DNA of 62,477 bases from NCBI RefSeq assembly GCF_001276515.1, contig NZ_LDVZ01000012.1, positions 1 to 62,477 of the forward strand, read 5' to 3'. Within the stretch, counting starts at the first letter, position 1; every line of letters begins with the position of its first letter. Made by a program: the position numbers and the translations under genes. Shown here piece after piece: positions 51,488-62,477 of this stretch. The notes beneath the pieces were generated by a model. It searched no databases. It was not told the DNA's origin and was given only the letters and a program-made list of their open reading frames with translations. Source of the stretch: Haemophilus sp. C1. GTDB lineage: Bacteria; Pseudomonadota; Gammaproteobacteria; Enterobacterales; Pasteurellaceae.

Positions 51488-53917
51488 TTAAGCATGTTCT
51501 TCTGCTTTTTCAACCGTTCCTTTGACAGTCAAACAAATTTCCGTTGAAATCAAATGAGAAAGCGTTGAAGCCAAATATTCTATTTTTTCAAGATTGCCAT
51601 TGCCTGATTCATCAAAATAACCTTGCTCTCTTAAATTTGCAATGAACATAGAGAAGACGGCTTTATCAAAGAACTCTGGTGCATTAATACCATGTAACAC
51701 AGATAAACGCTGTGCGACAAGTTGGCTTTCTTTTTCGAGTTCTGCACGTGAAATATCTGGTTGTTTTTGCAAAATTGTCACAGTAATGTAATAACGTTGC
51801 AAGATTTCACGCATTCCTGCAGACCAAAGTTGTAAAATACGTACTTTTGATTTATTGATAGATAAGAAATTATCATTAGAGTTAATCACCTGTTGGCGCG
51901 AAAATTCATCAATAATTTGGTGAATTTGAGTTTTTAACTCTTCTTCACTAAAGTGCAAGAATAACTCACCTTTTAAGAACGGATAAATCTTGCCGACAGC
52001 CTCCACTAATAAATCTTTTTGAATCGCCTCGTAATGCAAAATGATGCTTGCGACCAAAGACGGCAATACAAATAAGTGTTGAATGTTATTGCGATAGTAA
52101 GTCATCAAAACGGCCGATGCGCGTTCCAAACGCACAATTTCTCCAAAGTTATCCTTTTCGACTAACACGCCAACACGATCAAGCGTTAATACATGATTTA
52201 ACATCATTTCAGGCGTAGCCGTTGGCAAGACAACATCTGCGGAATAAGGCACGTTTTGTAGTAATTGTTGGTAACTCGCCAATTGTTCTAAAAGTTGCTC
52301 ACGAGAAAGTGCACGCTGACGAGAAGACAGTAATGCGGTTCCAACTAAATTCATTGCATTCACCGCGGCAGCTTTATTAATGTTTACCATCACCTGTTTT
52401 GATACAGAATCAACTGCGGGAGCAAACCACTGTGGTTTTTCTTCGTGATTTTGCTCTTTCCAATCAGGAAAATGTTGGCTCAAATAGTTTGAAAGCGTAA
52501 TTGGCTCACCAAAATTCACAAAACCTTGACCAAGATTGCGTAATTTTTTTATTACTCGAATAACCAAACCTGCATTTTCTTTTTCTTTCGCTGCTCCACG
52601 CAATTCTTTTGCGTAAGTATCCACTTCTAATACATGCTCATAGCCTACATAAACTGGAACAACGGAAATTGGACGAGTTTGATTATGTTGCAACGCTTGA
52701 AATGTCATCGACATCATGCCTGTTTTTGGCGCAAGTAAACGACCAGTGCGCGAACGCCCCCCCTCAATAAAATATTCTACCGAATAACCACGATGGAATA
52801 ACTCTGATAAATATTCGCGGAAGATTGCAGAATATAATCTATTTCCTTTAAAAGTGCGGCGAATAAAGAATGCGCCCCAACTGCGGAACATTCTACCCAC
52901 AGGCCAGAAATTTAAATTAATTCCTGCTGCGATATGCGGTGGAACAAGCCCTTGATGATAAAGCACATAAGAAAGCAATAAATAGTCGATATGACTACGG
53001 TGACAAGGCACATAAACAATCTCATGACCTTCAAGTGCTAATTTACGTACGCGATCTGCATTTTGCACATCAATACCAGAATAAAGTTTATTCCAAAGCC
53101 AACGTAAAAAACGATCAGCCGCTCGTAAACTTGAATGGCTTACATCTGCAGCAATTTCATCCAAAATCTTATGTGCTTCTTTTTGAGCTTTTTCAATACT
53201 GATATTTTTCGATTTTGCTTCATCTTCAATCGCACGTTGAATCGCTTCTGATTGCAATAATTTATTAAACATAGCTTGGCGATTCGGTAAACGCGGACCA
53301 GTGGCAGAAATGCGCTGTTTAGCAAAATGCATTTTTGCAACTCGAGCTAGCTTTTGCGCAATTTTTTCATCGGAGCCATGCTCATTCACCATATAACGTA
53401 ATGAAACGGCTTGAGAAAAACGTACAAAAGTATCACGCCCAAACCAAATAGCAGCAAAAGTTTTTTGCATGCCATTTAACAAACGCAAGTTAGGCAAGCC
53501 AGATTTATCTTCATGCCCAGGAGAACGCCCCCAAAGGACAGAAACTGGAATAAGTTGCACATCTAAACTCTCAGAAGTGCGGTGTAATTCGAGGTATTTA
53601 TTGAAGATCGTGGTGGTTTCATCTTTCGCACCTTTCGATTTAAAAATGCGGCGTCCCTCATCTAAATAGACATAACGAGGCAACTTCACACCTGCAATTT
53701 CATTTTTCTCAGCAGGATCAGGCAAACCTAACGCCAAACAATTTCGACGGAAAATAACGAAATCGGTTTGAGAAGTATAAGGCAAAACATAAACAACAGG
53801 TTGGTGAATATTGAGGGAAAGCTCTTCTATCGGATTGGCTGGAATTGGATTATTTTTCACTAATAATGACAGAGGCAAGCTCAATAATTGGCGATACATA
53901 TTTACAAAATTTGCCAT
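51488..53917 (-). CDS. plsB: glycerol-3-phosphate acyltransferase
   Basis: PlsB makes lysophosphatidate, the first step of phospholipid synthesis, at the inner membrane. It has 809-810 residues. The acyltransferase motif H-x4-D is in [18 protein letters not shown] (~residue 310), and [19 protein letters not shown] is the second motif. The start at 53917 gives [10 protein letters not shown]; the frame to 53971 has no support. Divergent from lexA, as is common in gammaproteobacteria. Confidence 0.95.
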   Translation of the reverse strand: MANFVNMYRQLLSLPLSLLVKNNPIPANPIEELSLNIHQPVVYVLPYTSQTDFVIFRRNCLALGLPDPAEKNEIAGVKLPRYVYLDEGRRIFKSKGAKDETTTIFNKYLELHRTSESLDVQLIPVSVLWGRSPGHEDKSGLPNLRLLNGMQKTFAAIWFGRDTFVRFSQAVSLRYMVNEHGSDEKIAQKLARVAKMHFAKQRISATGPRLPNRQAMFNKLLQSEAIQRAIEDEAKSKNISIEKAQKEAHKILDEIAADVSHSSLRAADRFLRWLWNKLYSGIDVQNADRVRKLALEGHEIVYVPCHRSHIDYLLLSYVLYHQGLVPPHIAAGINLNFWPVGRMFRSWGAFFIRRTFKGNRLYSAIFREYLSELFHRGYSVEYFIEGGRSRTGRLLAPKTGMMSMTFQALQHNQTRPISVVPVYVGYEHVLEVDTYAKELRGAAKEKENAGLVIRVIKKLRNLGQGFVNFGEPITLSNYLSQHFPDWKEQNHEEKPQWFAPAVDSVSKQVMVNINKAAAVNAMNLVGTALLSSRQRALSREQLLEQLASYQQLLQNVPYSADVVLPTATPEMMLNHVLTLDRVGVLVEKDNFGEIVRLERASAVLMTYYRNNIQHLFVLPSLVASIILHYEAIQKDLLVEAVGKIYPFLKGELFLHFSEEELKTQIHQIIDEFSRQQVINSNDNFLSINKSKVRILQLWSAGMREILQRYYITVTILQKQPDISRAELEKESQLVAQRLSVLHGINAPEFFDKAVFSMFIANLREQGYFDESGNGNLEKIEYLASTLSHLISTEICLTVKGTVEKAEEHA

Positions 53918-54047
53918 GATAAATTTTCTCTTTGTTGTAAATTTGAAATATTTTAACACATCCGATCTCAACTACTTCAAAAAATTTGGTGACAAAATGT
54001 GACCTAAGGCACAGATTTAAAAAATAACTATTGCAACTTCACAAAAT

Positions 54048-54063
54048 CTGTATACAATAACAG
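54048..54063 (+). promoter_or_regulatory. SOS (LexA) box 1 of lexA
   Basis: CTGTATACAATAACAG fits CTG-N10-CAG. It overlaps the likely -10 (TACAAT, 54053-54058; -35 TTGCAA at 54031-54036). Confidence 0.9.
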
Positions 54064-54067
54064 TTAT

Positions 54068-54083
54068 CTGTATTTAAAAACAG
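54068..54083 (+). promoter_or_regulatory. SOS (LexA) box 2 of lexA
   Basis: CTGTATTTAAAAACAG fits CTG-N10-CAG and lies between box 1 and the lexA start, giving double autoregulation as in E. coli. Confidence 0.9.
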
Positions 54084-54091
54084 GAGTGTAT

Positions 54092-54715
54092 ATGAGACCA
54101 TTAACAGCACGCCAACAAGAAGTGTTGGATTTATTAAAACGTCATTTAGAAACAACAGGCATGCCACCAACACGAGCCGAAATCTCTCGAGAGTTAGGCT
54201 TTAAATCACCCAATGCGGCAGAAGAACATTTAAAAGCGCTTTCACGCAAAGGTGCGATTGAAATTATTCCAGGCGCATCTCGCGGTATCCGCATTTTAGA
54301 CAATAGCGCAAATGAAGAATTTGATGGTTTACCACTTGTGGGGCGCGTAGCGGCTGGAGAACCGATTCTTGCAGAACAACATATCGAAGCAACTTATCGC
54401 GTAGATGCTGATATGTTTAAGCCACAAGCAAATTTCTTACTAAAAGTTTATGGTCAATCCATGAAAGACATTGGTATCTTAGATGGTGATTTATTAGCTG
54501 TACATAGCACCAAGGATGTACGTAATGGACAAATTGTCGTTGCCCGTATTGAAGATGAAGTGACGGTAAAACGCCTTGAGAAAAAAGGTTCTATCATTTA
54601 TCTACACGCAGAAAATGAAGAATTTGATCCAATCGTGGTAAATCTTGAAGAACAAGAAAACTTTGAGATTGAAGGCATTGCCGTAGGGATCATTCGCAAT
54701 AATGCTTGGATGTAA
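54092..54715 (+). CDS. lexA: SOS repressor LexA
   Basis: LexA represses SOS genes and self-cleaves with RecA. It has 207 residues. The winged-helix domain spans [15 protein letters not shown] to GIRIL. The cleavage site is in RVAAGEP (~residues 84-90), the serine in [10 protein letters not shown] and the lysine in VTVKRLEK. I start at ATG 54092 with AGGAG spaced 5 bases; a GTG at 54086 would leave no spacing. Confidence 0.96.
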   Translation: MRPLTARQQEVLDLLKRHLETTGMPPTRAEISRELGFKSPNAAEEHLKALSRKGAIEIIPGASRGIRILDNSANEEFDGLPLVGRVAAGEPILAEQHIEATYRVDADMFKPQANFLLKVYGQSMKDIGILDGDLLAVHSTKDVRNGQIVVARIEDEVTVKRLEKKGSIIYLHAENEEFDPIVVNLEEQENFEIEGIAVGIIRNNAWM

Positions 54716-54734
54716 TCTGAGTAAATCAGCGAAT

Positions 54735-54773
54735 AAAGTGCGGTAAAAATTTCCTGTGTTTTACCGCACTTTT
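54735..54773. terminator. uptake-signal terminator after lexA
   Basis: AAAGTGCGGTAAAA and TTTTACCGCACTTTT form an inverted pair with a T run. Confidence 0.85.
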
Positions 54774-54857
54774 CTTAATCTAAAATTCTGAATTTGCCAT
54801 TCTTTTTACCGCTCTCTATAATGCAATCAATCTTGAATTTAAATAAAGGATGGAAAA

Positions 54858-55682
54858 ATGCAGTTTTCCAAAATGCACGGATTAGGCAACGATTTTGTTG
54901 TGGTTGACGGTGTTACTCAAAATGTTTTTTTTACGTCAGAAACCATTCAACGCTTAGCTGATCGCCACCGTGGAATTGGTTTTGATCAGCTTTTGCTTGT
55001 TGAGCCACCTTATGATCCTGAACTCGATTTTCATTATCGTATTTTCAATGCCGATGGAAGTGAAGTTTCGCAATGCGGAAATGGTGCCCGCTGTTTTGCT
55101 CGTTTTGTGACATTAAAAGGATTGACTAACAAAAAAGACATCGCGGTTAGCACGCAAAAAGGCAATATGGTTCTAACGGTAAAAGACGATAACCAAATTC
55201 GTGTGAATATGGGCGAACCTATTTGGGAGCCAGCAAAAATTCCATTTACCGCAAATAAATTCGAGAAAAATTACATCCTACGCACAGACATTCAAACCGT
55301 CTTATGTGGTGCCGTTTCAATGGGAAATCCTCATTGTGTTGTACAAGTAGATAATATTCAAACAGCAAATGTTGAACAACTTGGTCCTTTGCTAGAAAGC
55401 CACGAACGCTTTCCCGAACGTGTCAATGCTGGTTTTATGCAAATCATCAATAAAGAGCATATTAAACTTAGAGTTTATGAACGTGGTGCTGGAGAAACCC
55501 AAGCCTGTGGAAGCGGAGCTTGTGCAGCTGTTGCAGTTGGAATTATGCAAGGTTTATTGAACAATCGAGTTCAAGTCGATTTGCCAGGCGGTTCATTAAT
55601 CATTGAATGGAATGGCGTTGGTCATCCACTTTATATGACAGGCGAAGCGACCCATGTATATGACGGTTTTATAACCCTTTAA
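54858..55682 (+). CDS. dapF: diaminopimelate epimerase
   Basis: DapF converts LL- to meso-diaminopimelate for lysine and cell wall synthesis. It has 274 residues. The two active cysteines lie in [13 protein letters not shown] (~73) and [18 protein letters not shown] (~217). A good AAAGGATGG site precedes the ATG. Confidence 0.97.
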   Translation: MQFSKMHGLGNDFVVVDGVTQNVFFTSETIQRLADRHRGIGFDQLLLVEPPYDPELDFHYRIFNADGSEVSQCGNGARCFARFVTLKGLTNKKDIAVSTQKGNMVLTVKDDNQIRVNMGEPIWEPAKIPFTANKFEKNYILRTDIQTVLCGAVSMGNPHCVVQVDNIQTANVEQLGPLLESHERFPERVNAGFMQIINKEHIKLRVYERGAGETQACGSGACAAVAVGIMQGLLNNRVQVDLPGGSLIIEWNGVGHPLYMTGEATHVYDGFITL

Positions 55683-55689
55683 TCTTCTT

Positions 55690-55722
55690 ATCCCCATCAA
55701 ATTATTAAAGATGGGGATTTTA
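55690..55722 (+). terminator. terminator after dapF
   Basis: ATCCCCATC/GATGGGGAT, a 9 bp stem, is followed by TTTTATTT. Confidence 0.85.
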
Positions 55723-55732
55723 TTTCCTATTC

Positions 55733-55748
55733 ACGCAAACGTTTTCGT
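55733..55748 (+). promoter_or_regulatory. consensus PurR operator of purL
   Basis: ACGCAAACGTTTTCGT is the E. coli PurR consensus without mismatch. A TATAAT at 55765-55770 places it over the -35 region. Confidence 0.9.
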
Positions 55749-55812
55749 TTTAGTGTTTTTCCTTTATAATAGCCCGCGATTTTTACCTCAAACACAACTC
55801 AAAGGTACCCGT

Positions 55813-58800
55813 ATGTTTCAAACTTTTCGTGGCTCTCCCGCCCTTTCTGAATTCCGTATTCAAGGCTTAATGCAAAAATTCCAACAAAATCAATTACCGG
55901 TGAAATCGGTTTATGCGGAATATTTGCATTTTGTGGAATTAAATCGACCGCTTGTTAGCGAGCAGGAAGCAAAATTAAAAGCGTTGTTACATTACGGTCC
56001 AACTTTGGCAGAACACGATGCCAAAGGCGAAACCTTTATCGTGATTCCACGTGTCGGTACTATTTCTTCTTGGTCTTCTAAAGCGACGGATATTGCGCAT
56101 AACTGTGGTTTAAATGAAGTGGAGCGTATTGAGCGTGGTTTGGCGTATTATTTTGAGTTAAGCCAACCGCTTGATGAAAAAACAACTGAAAAATTGACCG
56201 CACTTTTACATGACCGAATGATGGAAACCGTGGTGCGCAACCCGCAAGATGCTGAGATTTTATTCCGTCATCAAGATCCGAAACCGTTTAAAACCGTGGA
56301 TATTTTGAAAGGTGGACGTGAAGCATTGGTGACAGCCAACGTAGAATTAGGCTTAGCACTGGCAGAAGATGAAATTGATTATTTGGTGGAAAACTTCACC
56401 CAATTAGGGCGCAATCCGCACGATATTGAACTTTATATGTTCGCGCAAGCCAACTCTGAGCACTGCCGTCATAAAATCTTTAATGCGGATTGGATTATCG
56501 ACGGCAAAAAACAGGATAAATCCCTGTTTAAAATGATTAAAAATACCTTTGAGAAAACCCCTGATTTCGTGCTTTCAGCCTATAAAGATAATGCTGCGGT
56601 AATGGAAGGCTCAAAAGTCGGCCGTTTCTTTGCGGATCAAGATGGGCAATATCGCTATCACAATGAAGATGCACATATCTTAATGAAAGTGGAAACCCAC
56701 AACCACCCAACCGCAATTTCGCCATTCCCAGGTGCCGCAACAGGTTCAGGCGGTGAAATTCGTGATGAGGGTGCAACGGGTCGTGGCGCAAAACCAAAAG
56801 CAGGTTTAACTGGTTTCTCCGTATCAAACCTTATCATTCCAAACTTTGAACAACCTTGGGAAAATCCACTTTCCAAACCAAACCGTATTGCTTCAGCCTT
56901 AGATATTATGATTGAAGGCCCATTAGGTGGCGCGGCATTTAACAACGAGTTTGGTCGCCCTGCGTTATTAGGTTATTTCCGTACCTATGAAGAGAAAGTT
57001 AATAGCTTCAATGGTGAAGAAGTGCGAGGTTATCACAAGCCGATTATGTTAGCGGGCGGTATCGGTAATATTCGTGGCGAACACGTTCAAAAAGGCGAAA
57101 TTCCAGTCGGTGCGAAATTGATCGTATTAGGTGGCCCAGCAATGAACATCGGTTTAGGCGGTGGGGCAGCGTCTTCTATGGACAGTGGTAAATCAAAAGA
57201 AGACTTAGATTTTGCCTCTGTTCAACGTGAAAACCCAGAAATGGAACGCCGTTGCCAAGAGGTGATTGACCGTTGCTGGCAATTAGGCGATGAAAACCCA
57301 ATTCTCTTTATCCACGATGTGGGCGCGGGTGGTTTATCAAACGCGATGCCTGAATTGGTGCACGATGGTGAACGTGGCGGTAAATTTGACTTACGTTCCA
57401 TCCTTTGCGATGAAAAAGGCATGTCGCCATTAGAAATTTGGTGTAATGAATCGCAAGAACGTTATGTCTTAGCGGTTGCGCCAGAAAAACTCGAATTATT
57501 TACCGCACTTTGTGAACGTGAGCGTGCGCCATTTGCGGTCATTGGTGAGGCAACGGAAGAGAAACATTTAACCTTGCACGATAGCCATTTCAACAATAAT
57601 CCGATCGATTTGCCAATGAATGTGTTATTGGGAAAAACCCCGAAAATGACGCGTGAGGTTTCGTCAAAAACAGTCGAAAATCGACCGCTTGCAACAGAAA
57701 ATATTCAATTAAAAGAAGCGTTCCATCGCGTCTTACGCTTACCGGTGGTGGCAGAAAAAACCTTCTTAATCACTATTGGCGACCGTTCGGTAACCGGCAT
57801 GGTGGCGCGAGATCAAATGGTAGGTCCGTGGCAAATACCGGTGTCTGATGTGGCCGTCACAACTGCATCATTAGACAGCTATCACGGTGAAGCCATGGCA
57901 ATGGGTGAACGTGCACCCGTGGCATTATTAGACTTTGGTGCTTCTGCACGTTTAGCGGTGGCTGAATCCATTACTAACATTGCGGGAACCAACATTGGTG
58001 ATATTAAACGCATCAAACTGTCTGCAAACTGGATGTCTGCAGCGGGTCATGGTGGTGAAGATGCCGGGTTATATGAAGCCGTAAAAGCGGTGGGTGAAAA
58101 ACTTTGCCCGGCATTAGGCATTACCATTCCAGTGGGTAAAGACTCCATGTCGATGAAAACTACTTGGGAAGAAAATGGCGAGAAAAAATCGGTTACAGCT
58201 CCGCTTTCTTTAGTGATTTCATCCTTTGCTCGCGTGGAAGATGTCCGCAAAACCGTGACACCTCAATTACGCACAGACAAAGGCGCAAGCCGTTTATTGT
58301 TGATTGATTTAGGCGAAAGAAAAAATCGCTTAGGCGCGACCGCACTTGCGCAAGTGTATAAACAATTAGGTGATAAACCAGCCGATGTCGTAAATGTGAC
58401 TAAACTGAAACACTTCTTCGATGCAATGCAAGCATTGGTGGCAGAGCGTAAATTATTGGCTTACCACGACCGTTCAGACGGTGGTTTAATTACCACCCTT
58501 GCAGAAATGGCATTTGCGGGTAACTGTGGCGTGGATGTGGATATTTCTGCATTAGGCGACAATGATTTATCCGTGTTATTCAATGAAGAATTAGGTGCAG
58601 TGATCCAAGTATCAGAAAGTGAATTAAGCGCCGTGCGTGAGGTATTAAAAGCCCATGACTTGCTTGGTTTAACTTATGAACTTGGTTCTGTAAACTCAGA
58701 AGATCGTTTTGAAATCACGCGTGGTAGCAAAAAACTATTAAGTGAAAAACGCTCTGAATTACGCAGCATTTGGGCAGAACTCACTCACCAAATGCAACGT

Positions 58801-59706
58801 TTACGCGATAACCCAGAATGTGCCGACCAAGAATTTGAAGCGAAAAAAGCCACAGACAACAAAGGTTTATCCGCACATCTAACTTATGATGTGAATGAAG
58901 ATATTGCAGCACCTTACATCAGCAAAGGTGTGAAACCGAAAGTGGCAGTATTACGTGAACAAGGCGTAAACAGCCACGTTGAAATGGCAGCGGCTTTTGA
59001 CCGTGCAGGCTTTGCCGCGATTGATGTTCACATGAGCGATTTAATGACGGGTCGTTACAATTTAAATAACTTCAATGCGATGGTGGCCTGTGGTGGCTTC
59101 TCTTACGGTGACGTATTAGGCGCAGGTGGCGGCTGGGCAAAATCCATTTTATTTAACCCACAATTACGCGAGCAATTCAGCCAATTCTTCGCCAATGAAA
59201 ACACCCTTTCATTAGGTGTATGTAACGGCTGTCAATTTATCTCCACCCTTGCGGAAATCATTCCTGGTGCAGAAAATTGGCCACGTTTCGTGCGTAATAA
59301 ATCAGAACGTTTTGAAGCCCGTGCCGCGATGGTGAAAATTAACGACACCAACTCATTGTGGTTTAAAGACATGGCAGGCTCACATATGCCGATTGCCGTT
59401 TCTCACGGTGAAGGTCGCGTAGAATTCAAAACACCTGAAAATTTGACCGCACTTCAAGCCCAAAACTTGATTGTGGCGCAATACATCGACAACAACCTCA
59501 ACCCGACAGAAGTGTACCCGGCGAACCCGAACGGCTCTGCCCTCGGCATCACTGCGCTTTCCAACACCAACGGCCGCGTTGCCATCATGATGCCACACCC
59601 GGAACGCGTTTTCCGCACCATGAGCAACTCATGGCATCCGGAAGAGTGGGGAGAAGATGGGGCTTGGATGCGGCTGTTTAGGAATGCGAGGGTGGTTTTG
59701 GGGTAG
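55813..59706 (+). CDS. purL: phosphoribosylformylglycinamidine synthase
   Basis: PurL converts FGAR, glutamine and ATP to FGAM. It has 1297 residues, the large-form length. The synthetase core has [20 protein letters not shown] and [20 protein letters not shown]; the glutaminase domain has [16 protein letters not shown], the nucleophile Cys in LGVCNGCQF, and [10 protein letters not shown] near the end. ATG 55813 ([11 protein letters not shown]) fits the family start. Confidence 0.97.
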   Translation: MFQTFRGSPALSEFRIQGLMQKFQQNQLPVKSVYAEYLHFVELNRPLVSEQEAKLKALLHYGPTLAEHDAKGETFIVIPRVGTISSWSSKATDIAHNCGLNEVERIERGLAYYFELSQPLDEKTTEKLTALLHDRMMETVVRNPQDAEILFRHQDPKPFKTVDILKGGREALVTANVELGLALAEDEIDYLVENFTQLGRNPHDIELYMFAQANSEHCRHKIFNADWIIDGKKQDKSLFKMIKNTFEKTPDFVLSAYKDNAAVMEGSKVGRFFADQDGQYRYHNEDAHILMKVETHNHPTAISPFPGAATGSGGEIRDEGATGRGAKPKAGLTGFSVSNLIIPNFEQPWENPLSKPNRIASALDIMIEGPLGGAAFNNEFGRPALLGYFRTYEEKVNSFNGEEVRGYHKPIMLAGGIGNIRGEHVQKGEIPVGAKLIVLGGPAMNIGLGGGAASSMDSGKSKEDLDFASVQRENPEMERRCQEVIDRCWQLGDENPILFIHDVGAGGLSNAMPELVHDGERGGKFDLRSILCDEKGMSPLEIWCNESQERYVLAVAPEKLELFTALCERERAPFAVIGEATEEKHLTLHDSHFNNNPIDLPMNVLLGKTPKMTREVSSKTVENRPLATENIQLKEAFHRVLRLPVVAEKTFLITIGDRSVTGMVARDQMVGPWQIPVSDVAVTTASLDSYHGEAMAMGERAPVALLDFGASARLAVAESITNIAGTNIGDIKRIKLSANWMSAAGHGGEDAGLYEAVKAVGEKLCPALGITIPVGKDSMSMKTTWEENGEKKSVTAPLSLVISSFARVEDVRKTVTPQLRTDKGASRLLLIDLGERKNRLGATALAQVYKQLGDKPADVVNVTKLKHFFDAMQALVAERKLLAYHDRSDGGLITTLAEMAFAGNCGVDVDISALGDNDLSVLFNEELGAVIQVSESELSAVREVLKAHDLLGLTYELGSVNSEDRFEITRGSKKLLSEKRSELRSIWAELTHQMQRLRDNPECADQEFEAKKATDNKGLSAHLTYDVNEDIAAPYISKGVKPKVAVLREQGVNSHVEMAAAFDRAGFAAIDVHMSDLMTGRYNLNNFNAMVACGGFSYGDVLGAGGGWAKSILFNPQLREQFSQFFANENTLSLGVCNGCQFISTLAEIIPGAENWPRFVRNKSERFEARAAMVKINDTNSLWFKDMAGSHMPIAVSHGEGRVEFKTPENLTALQAQNLIVAQYIDNNLNPTEVYPANPNGSALGITALSNTNGRVAIMMPHPERVFRTMSNSWHPEEWGEDGAWMRLFRNARVVLG

Positions 59707-59735
59707 TTTAATTCATTTTTAGAATGGAGATGCTT

Positions 59736-61205
59736 ATGCCTGTGAGCAAGAATAAAAGAAAAAAAGCTAAGTTTAAAAGTGGTAAAAACAGAACATCTAT
59801 ATTGGAACATAAAAAAATTGGTAAGGAGCTTCAACCTCCTTTTAACCAGTCTGTAGTTAGAGAAAAAATGGTTTTCTCCTCATGGCTAAACGAAATGCTT
59901 CCTGAAGTTTTATGGATTGCAATTATTAGAACGTCTAATACTCAAGAAGATGCAATTATTGAATTTAGACGGATTATAACATTTGTTAAAAAATATCAGG
60001 AAAAATCTAAGTTTAATGGAGTATGTTTCTCAGCTATTGCTAGTCTAGATGAAAAATTTAGGTCAGCTTTTATTGCTTGTTTAGTTTCAAATCCCAAGAC
60101 TGCCTCAGCATTATCATCATTAAGACTAATTGATGGTTTGCCTGGGATGGAGTTTTGGGATAAGTACTTGCCTCAACTTGAAGATGATACATCAGCCTTA
60201 GATATATTAATGAGAGCGATTGGTTTATGTATTGATCATCAATCTCAGGAATCAACAGATTGTCGGTGGCTAATCGTAATGCTATATATTGCAAGCGGGA
60301 AATTTGCGTTACCTTATGAAATGCTAGAAGAATATGTACATTATCCAAATAAGGGAGACCAGAGAAAAGTTCGCCCATCAATTCGAGCTTGTGAAATGGC
60401 TCTTCGAGCGTCACTGAATTCTCAAAAGGATTTCAATTGGGCAGAGAAGTTTTTTCAAGAGTTTTGGAGAAAGTCTCCTTGTTTTGAATTAATAAAACAT
60501 AAAAATGATATAAGTAGCACTGTTAATTTAGATGATATTAACAAGCTGGAAAATAAATTAAAGCTTCATTGGAAAAATACTCATATTACAACAGCTATAG
60601 ATGCTAAACATGACTCTGTTTTTGGAATTGCCTTCTATTCCTTATCTATACTAAAAGAAATTATATCATCCAGTACAACAATTCTTTGTCGATTAGGGTT
60701 AAGGAGTATTTTAGAACTAAGAATAACCTTGAAATATATGTATTCTCAGAATGATGAGACAATTTGGATGAAATGGCGTCAGTATGGAGCTGGACAAGCA
60801 AAGTTAAATGCTTTGCGCTTTGATGAGTTGCTAGATGCTCCTAAATTTATAGATATTTCTACTATTGAAACTATTTCAAATGAAGACACTTGGGATGAGT
60901 TTCTAAATATTAATTTGGGTAATTGGAATAGCTCAGATTTAAGAAAAATGAGTACTGAAGCAGGGATTAAAGATATTTATGATAAATACTATTCCTGGTC
61001 ATCAGGATATGTTCATGGTTCTTGGGGAGCTATCAGAGAAGCTTGTTTTGAAACTTGTGGCAACCCATTGCATAGATTACATCGTTACCCTAGGTATAGA
61101 CCTTTACCGACACCAGTCAATGATATTTGTTATTTATTTAATTGTATTTTAGATGATCTAGATATGATGTATCCTAAATTCGAGCATCGGTTAAATGTAT
61201 CTTAA
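59736..61205 (+). CDS. orphan DUF5677-like protein
   Basis: This 489-residue protein has a very basic N-terminus (SKNKRKKAKFKSGKNRT). The second half has RLGLRSILELRITLKYMY and, about 90 residues later, YSWSSGYVHGSWGAIREACFE, the R...E and Ser-x3-His pattern I associate with DUF5677. The start at 59736 has GGAG 6 bases before it. It lies 29 bases after purL but is much more AT-rich, has no AAGTGCGGT core and ends near REP-like palindromes, so it is probably acquired. Function unknown; relatives occur near mobile and defence genes. Confidence 0.65.
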   Translation: MPVSKNKRKKAKFKSGKNRTSILEHKKIGKELQPPFNQSVVREKMVFSSWLNEMLPEVLWIAIIRTSNTQEDAIIEFRRIITFVKKYQEKSKFNGVCFSAIASLDEKFRSAFIACLVSNPKTASALSSLRLIDGLPGMEFWDKYLPQLEDDTSALDILMRAIGLCIDHQSQESTDCRWLIVMLYIASGKFALPYEMLEEYVHYPNKGDQRKVRPSIRACEMALRASLNSQKDFNWAEKFFQEFWRKSPCFELIKHKNDISSTVNLDDINKLENKLKLHWKNTHITTAIDAKHDSVFGIAFYSLSILKEIISSSTTILCRLGLRSILELRITLKYMYSQNDETIWMKWRQYGAGQAKLNALRFDELLDAPKFIDISTIETISNEDTWDEFLNINLGNWNSSDLRKMSTEAGIKDIYDKYYSWSSGYVHGSWGAIREACFETCGNPLHRLHRYPRYRPLPTPVNDICYLFNCILDDLDMMYPKFEHRLNVS

Positions 61206-61242
61206 TTTTCTATAATGGCATAGATTTTCTAATCTCCACGAT

Positions 61243-61310
61243 AGCACGCGTCTCCTGACGCGTGCTTTTTTATGCTCTGAATTTTGGACATGCGTCGGGA
61301 GACGCGCGCC
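61243..61310. repeat. REP-like GCGTCTCC palindrome pair
   Basis: AGCACGCGTC-TCCT-GACGCGTGCT plus T run (61243-61272) is followed by an inverted, imperfect copy (GCGTCGGGAGACGCGC, 61291-61308). The first half could terminate the upstream gene. Two units facing each other resemble a bacterial interspersed mosaic element. Confidence 0.7.
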
Positions 61311-61554
61311 AGCACTATACCAGCAGTATAGAATGTGTCATCTTTGTTTATAGAAATTAACTTTGTTTTGTGATCTGAGTTCCAAGGTGAGAGCTTTATT
61401 ATTGAATATCATTTGGTGCCAATTCTAAGGTGTGATGCAGATAAAAAGTGCGGTCGATTTTTTCTGAGTTTTTTAACCCGCTTTTCTGTATGTAACTGTT
61501 TGTTGCTAGCCCGCGCTGAAAATACGCGTTATTATTAAGGCACCCCCTATGATA

Positions 61555-61618
61555 GCGCAAGCGTCCACGCTTGTGCTTTTTTCATTTTAGTTACGGGCAC
61601 AAGCGTGGACGCTTGCGC
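61555..61618. repeat. 22-bp-stem palindrome next to a RAYT transposase
   Basis: The arm GCGCAAGCGTCCACGCTTGT plus GC (61555-61576) has an exact inverted copy at 61597-61618 across 20 bases. It is the longest perfect stem in the window and lies 187 bases before the RAYT gene. Nothing else is recognised in the 61206-61804 gap except uptake signal AAGTGCGGT near 61446. Confidence 0.85.
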
Positions 61619-61804
61619 CATCGTAGTTCCATCTGTGATGCCATCGTAATCCAATCATAATGTCATCATAACTCAATAGCTTTTTGATTTTTTGCTTCAG
61701 TAATTTATTTTTTTGCGATCTTCTTCAAAAATCTGAGTTAAATTTAGAGTGAATTTAGTCATGTCTACTATTTTACTTATCGGAGAATTTTAGAAGGTAG
61801 GAAG

Positions 61805-62356
61805 ATGAGTAGAAAGTATAAATTTAATGATAATAATAGCGTTTATTTTATTAGCTTTGCAACCGTATATTGGATTGATGTCTTTGTTCGTGATTGTTAC
61901 TTTGAAACGATGATAAGTGCATTGAATTATTGTCGTGAAAATAAGGGGATGAAGATCTATGGTTACTGTATTATGCCAAGTCATGTACATTTATTATTTC
62001 AGATAGAAGAGAAAAATCCTTCTGATGTCATTCGAGATTTAAAAACATTTACCTCTAAAGCACTACTGAAACAAATTGCAGAAAATCCTCAAGAAAGCCG
62101 CAAAGAATAGCTACTATGGATGTTCCGGCGAGCAGCGAAAAAGTATAGTTATGTAAAGCAATACCAATTCTGGCAACATCACAACCAACCCATCGAAATT
62201 CATTCCGATAAATTTTTCAACGAAAAGCTAGACTATATTCATCAAAATCCGGTGGTGAGCGGGTTTGTGTCTGAGCCGCAGGATTGGAAATATAGCAGTG
62301 CGAAAAATTATTGGCAGGCGCTTGATCCTGTTTTAAATATTGATGTGCTTAGCTAA
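61805..62356 (+). pseudogene. REP-associated tyrosine transposase (RAYT), nonsense codon
   Basis: This is an IS200-like Y1 transposase. The HUH-type motif is CIMPSHVHLLF (~residues 58-68), and after the interruption YIHQNPVVSGFV and WKYSSAKNYW fit the RAYT C-terminal domain. A TAG at 62108-62110 interrupts one continuous frame (E-stop-LLWMFRRAAKK); a Trp codon there would give the usual RAYT sequence EWLL. Otherwise the frame is intact, so inactivation is recent or leaky. Confidence 0.85.
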
Positions 62357-62396
62357 AAGTGCGGTCAAAAATCAAAACGTTTTTTCACCGCACTTT
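62356..62396. terminator. uptake-signal terminator after RAYT
   Basis: AAAGTGCGGTCAAAA and TTTTTTCACCGCACTTT form an inverted pair. Confidence 0.75.
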
Positions 62397-62399
62397 GAT

Positions 62400-62477
62400 C
62401 CCCCCCCCAAAAAAAACCGGACACCTAATTTGAGGTGCAGATTATGTCCTACTCTTATCAATTTCGTTTGAAAATTA
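62400..62477 (+). mobile_element. left end of an IS3-family (IS150-like) element, cut by window
   Basis: After C9 and A8 tracts come CCGGACACCTAATTTGAGGTGCAG and ATG at 62444, reading MSYSYQFRLKI, an OrfA start. It shares the GAGGTGCAG leader with the scar at 51122. The rest is outside the window. Confidence 0.75.

Overview
The window looks like chromosomal DNA from Haemophilus influenzae or a very close relative such as H. aegyptius. The Haemophilus uptake signal core AAGTGCGGT occurs throughout, often as inverted pairs acting as terminators. The base composition is AT-rich, and the window carries typical H. influenzae genes: lav with GCAA repeats, hel for lipoprotein e(P4), a tna cluster between nlpD and mutS, and a one-domain SurA-like isomerase. 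Most genes are housekeeping. The left end lies in a GCAA repeat and the right end lies in an insertion sequence, so this may be a whole contig bounded by repeats.

Layout. 1-3.2 kb: the phase-variable autotransporter gene lav, followed by degenerate tandem copies of its 3' end mixed with hairpin elements. 3.2-14.3 kb: tmk, mltG, a parvulin isomerase and pyrR (leftward), then mazG, virK, lon, hemW, rpiA and serA. 14.3-14.7 kb: insertion-sequence scars. 14.7-24.9 kb: mutS, the tnaCAB cluster with leader peptide and CRP site, nlpD, a small lipoprotein, a DedA-like protein, surE, truD and rraB. 25.0-29.9 kb: a Type III restriction-modification operon carrying Neisseriaceae-type DNA uptake sequences. 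30.1-44.3 kb: slyD, tamA-tamB-ppx, a pseudouridine synthase, hel, ftsB-ispD-ispF, a 0.5 kb gene-poor stretch with a perfect CRP site, then dtd-mioC, zapB and glpX. 44.4-44.9 kb: an ilvC 3' fragment and an IS3-family remnant. 44.9-51.1 kb: purT and luxS, two tandem small-RNA candidates, yqaA-yqaB, a PRD protein, and ordL/potD divergently arranged. 51.1-51.4 kb: another IS3 scar. 51.5-59.7 kb: plsB, lexA, dapF and purL. 59.7-62.5 kb: an orphan DUF5677-like gene, REP-like palindromes, a broken REP-associated transposase and the start of an IS3-family element.

The functional groups visible are: outer-membrane biogenesis (TamA/TamB, the SurA-like protein, NlpD and perhaps sigma-E-type small RNAs), isoprenoid and division genes (ftsB-ispD-ispF), heat shock and SOS control (lon with a sigma-32-like promoter, lexA with two SOS boxes), purine synthesis (purT, and purL with a consensus PurR box) and indole production (tna).

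The most notable observations are two near-identical tandem small-RNA candidates. Each has a sigma-E-like promoter and a rho-independent terminator, and they sit divergent from luxS where enterobacteria encode MicA. Others are the mosaic of neisserial uptake-sequence dialects in the Type III R-M operon, the repeated lav/tmk junction, and IS3 remnants at three places where gene order departs from the H. influenzae Rd order as I remember it. All names and comparisons come from reading the sequence and from memory; no database search was run.
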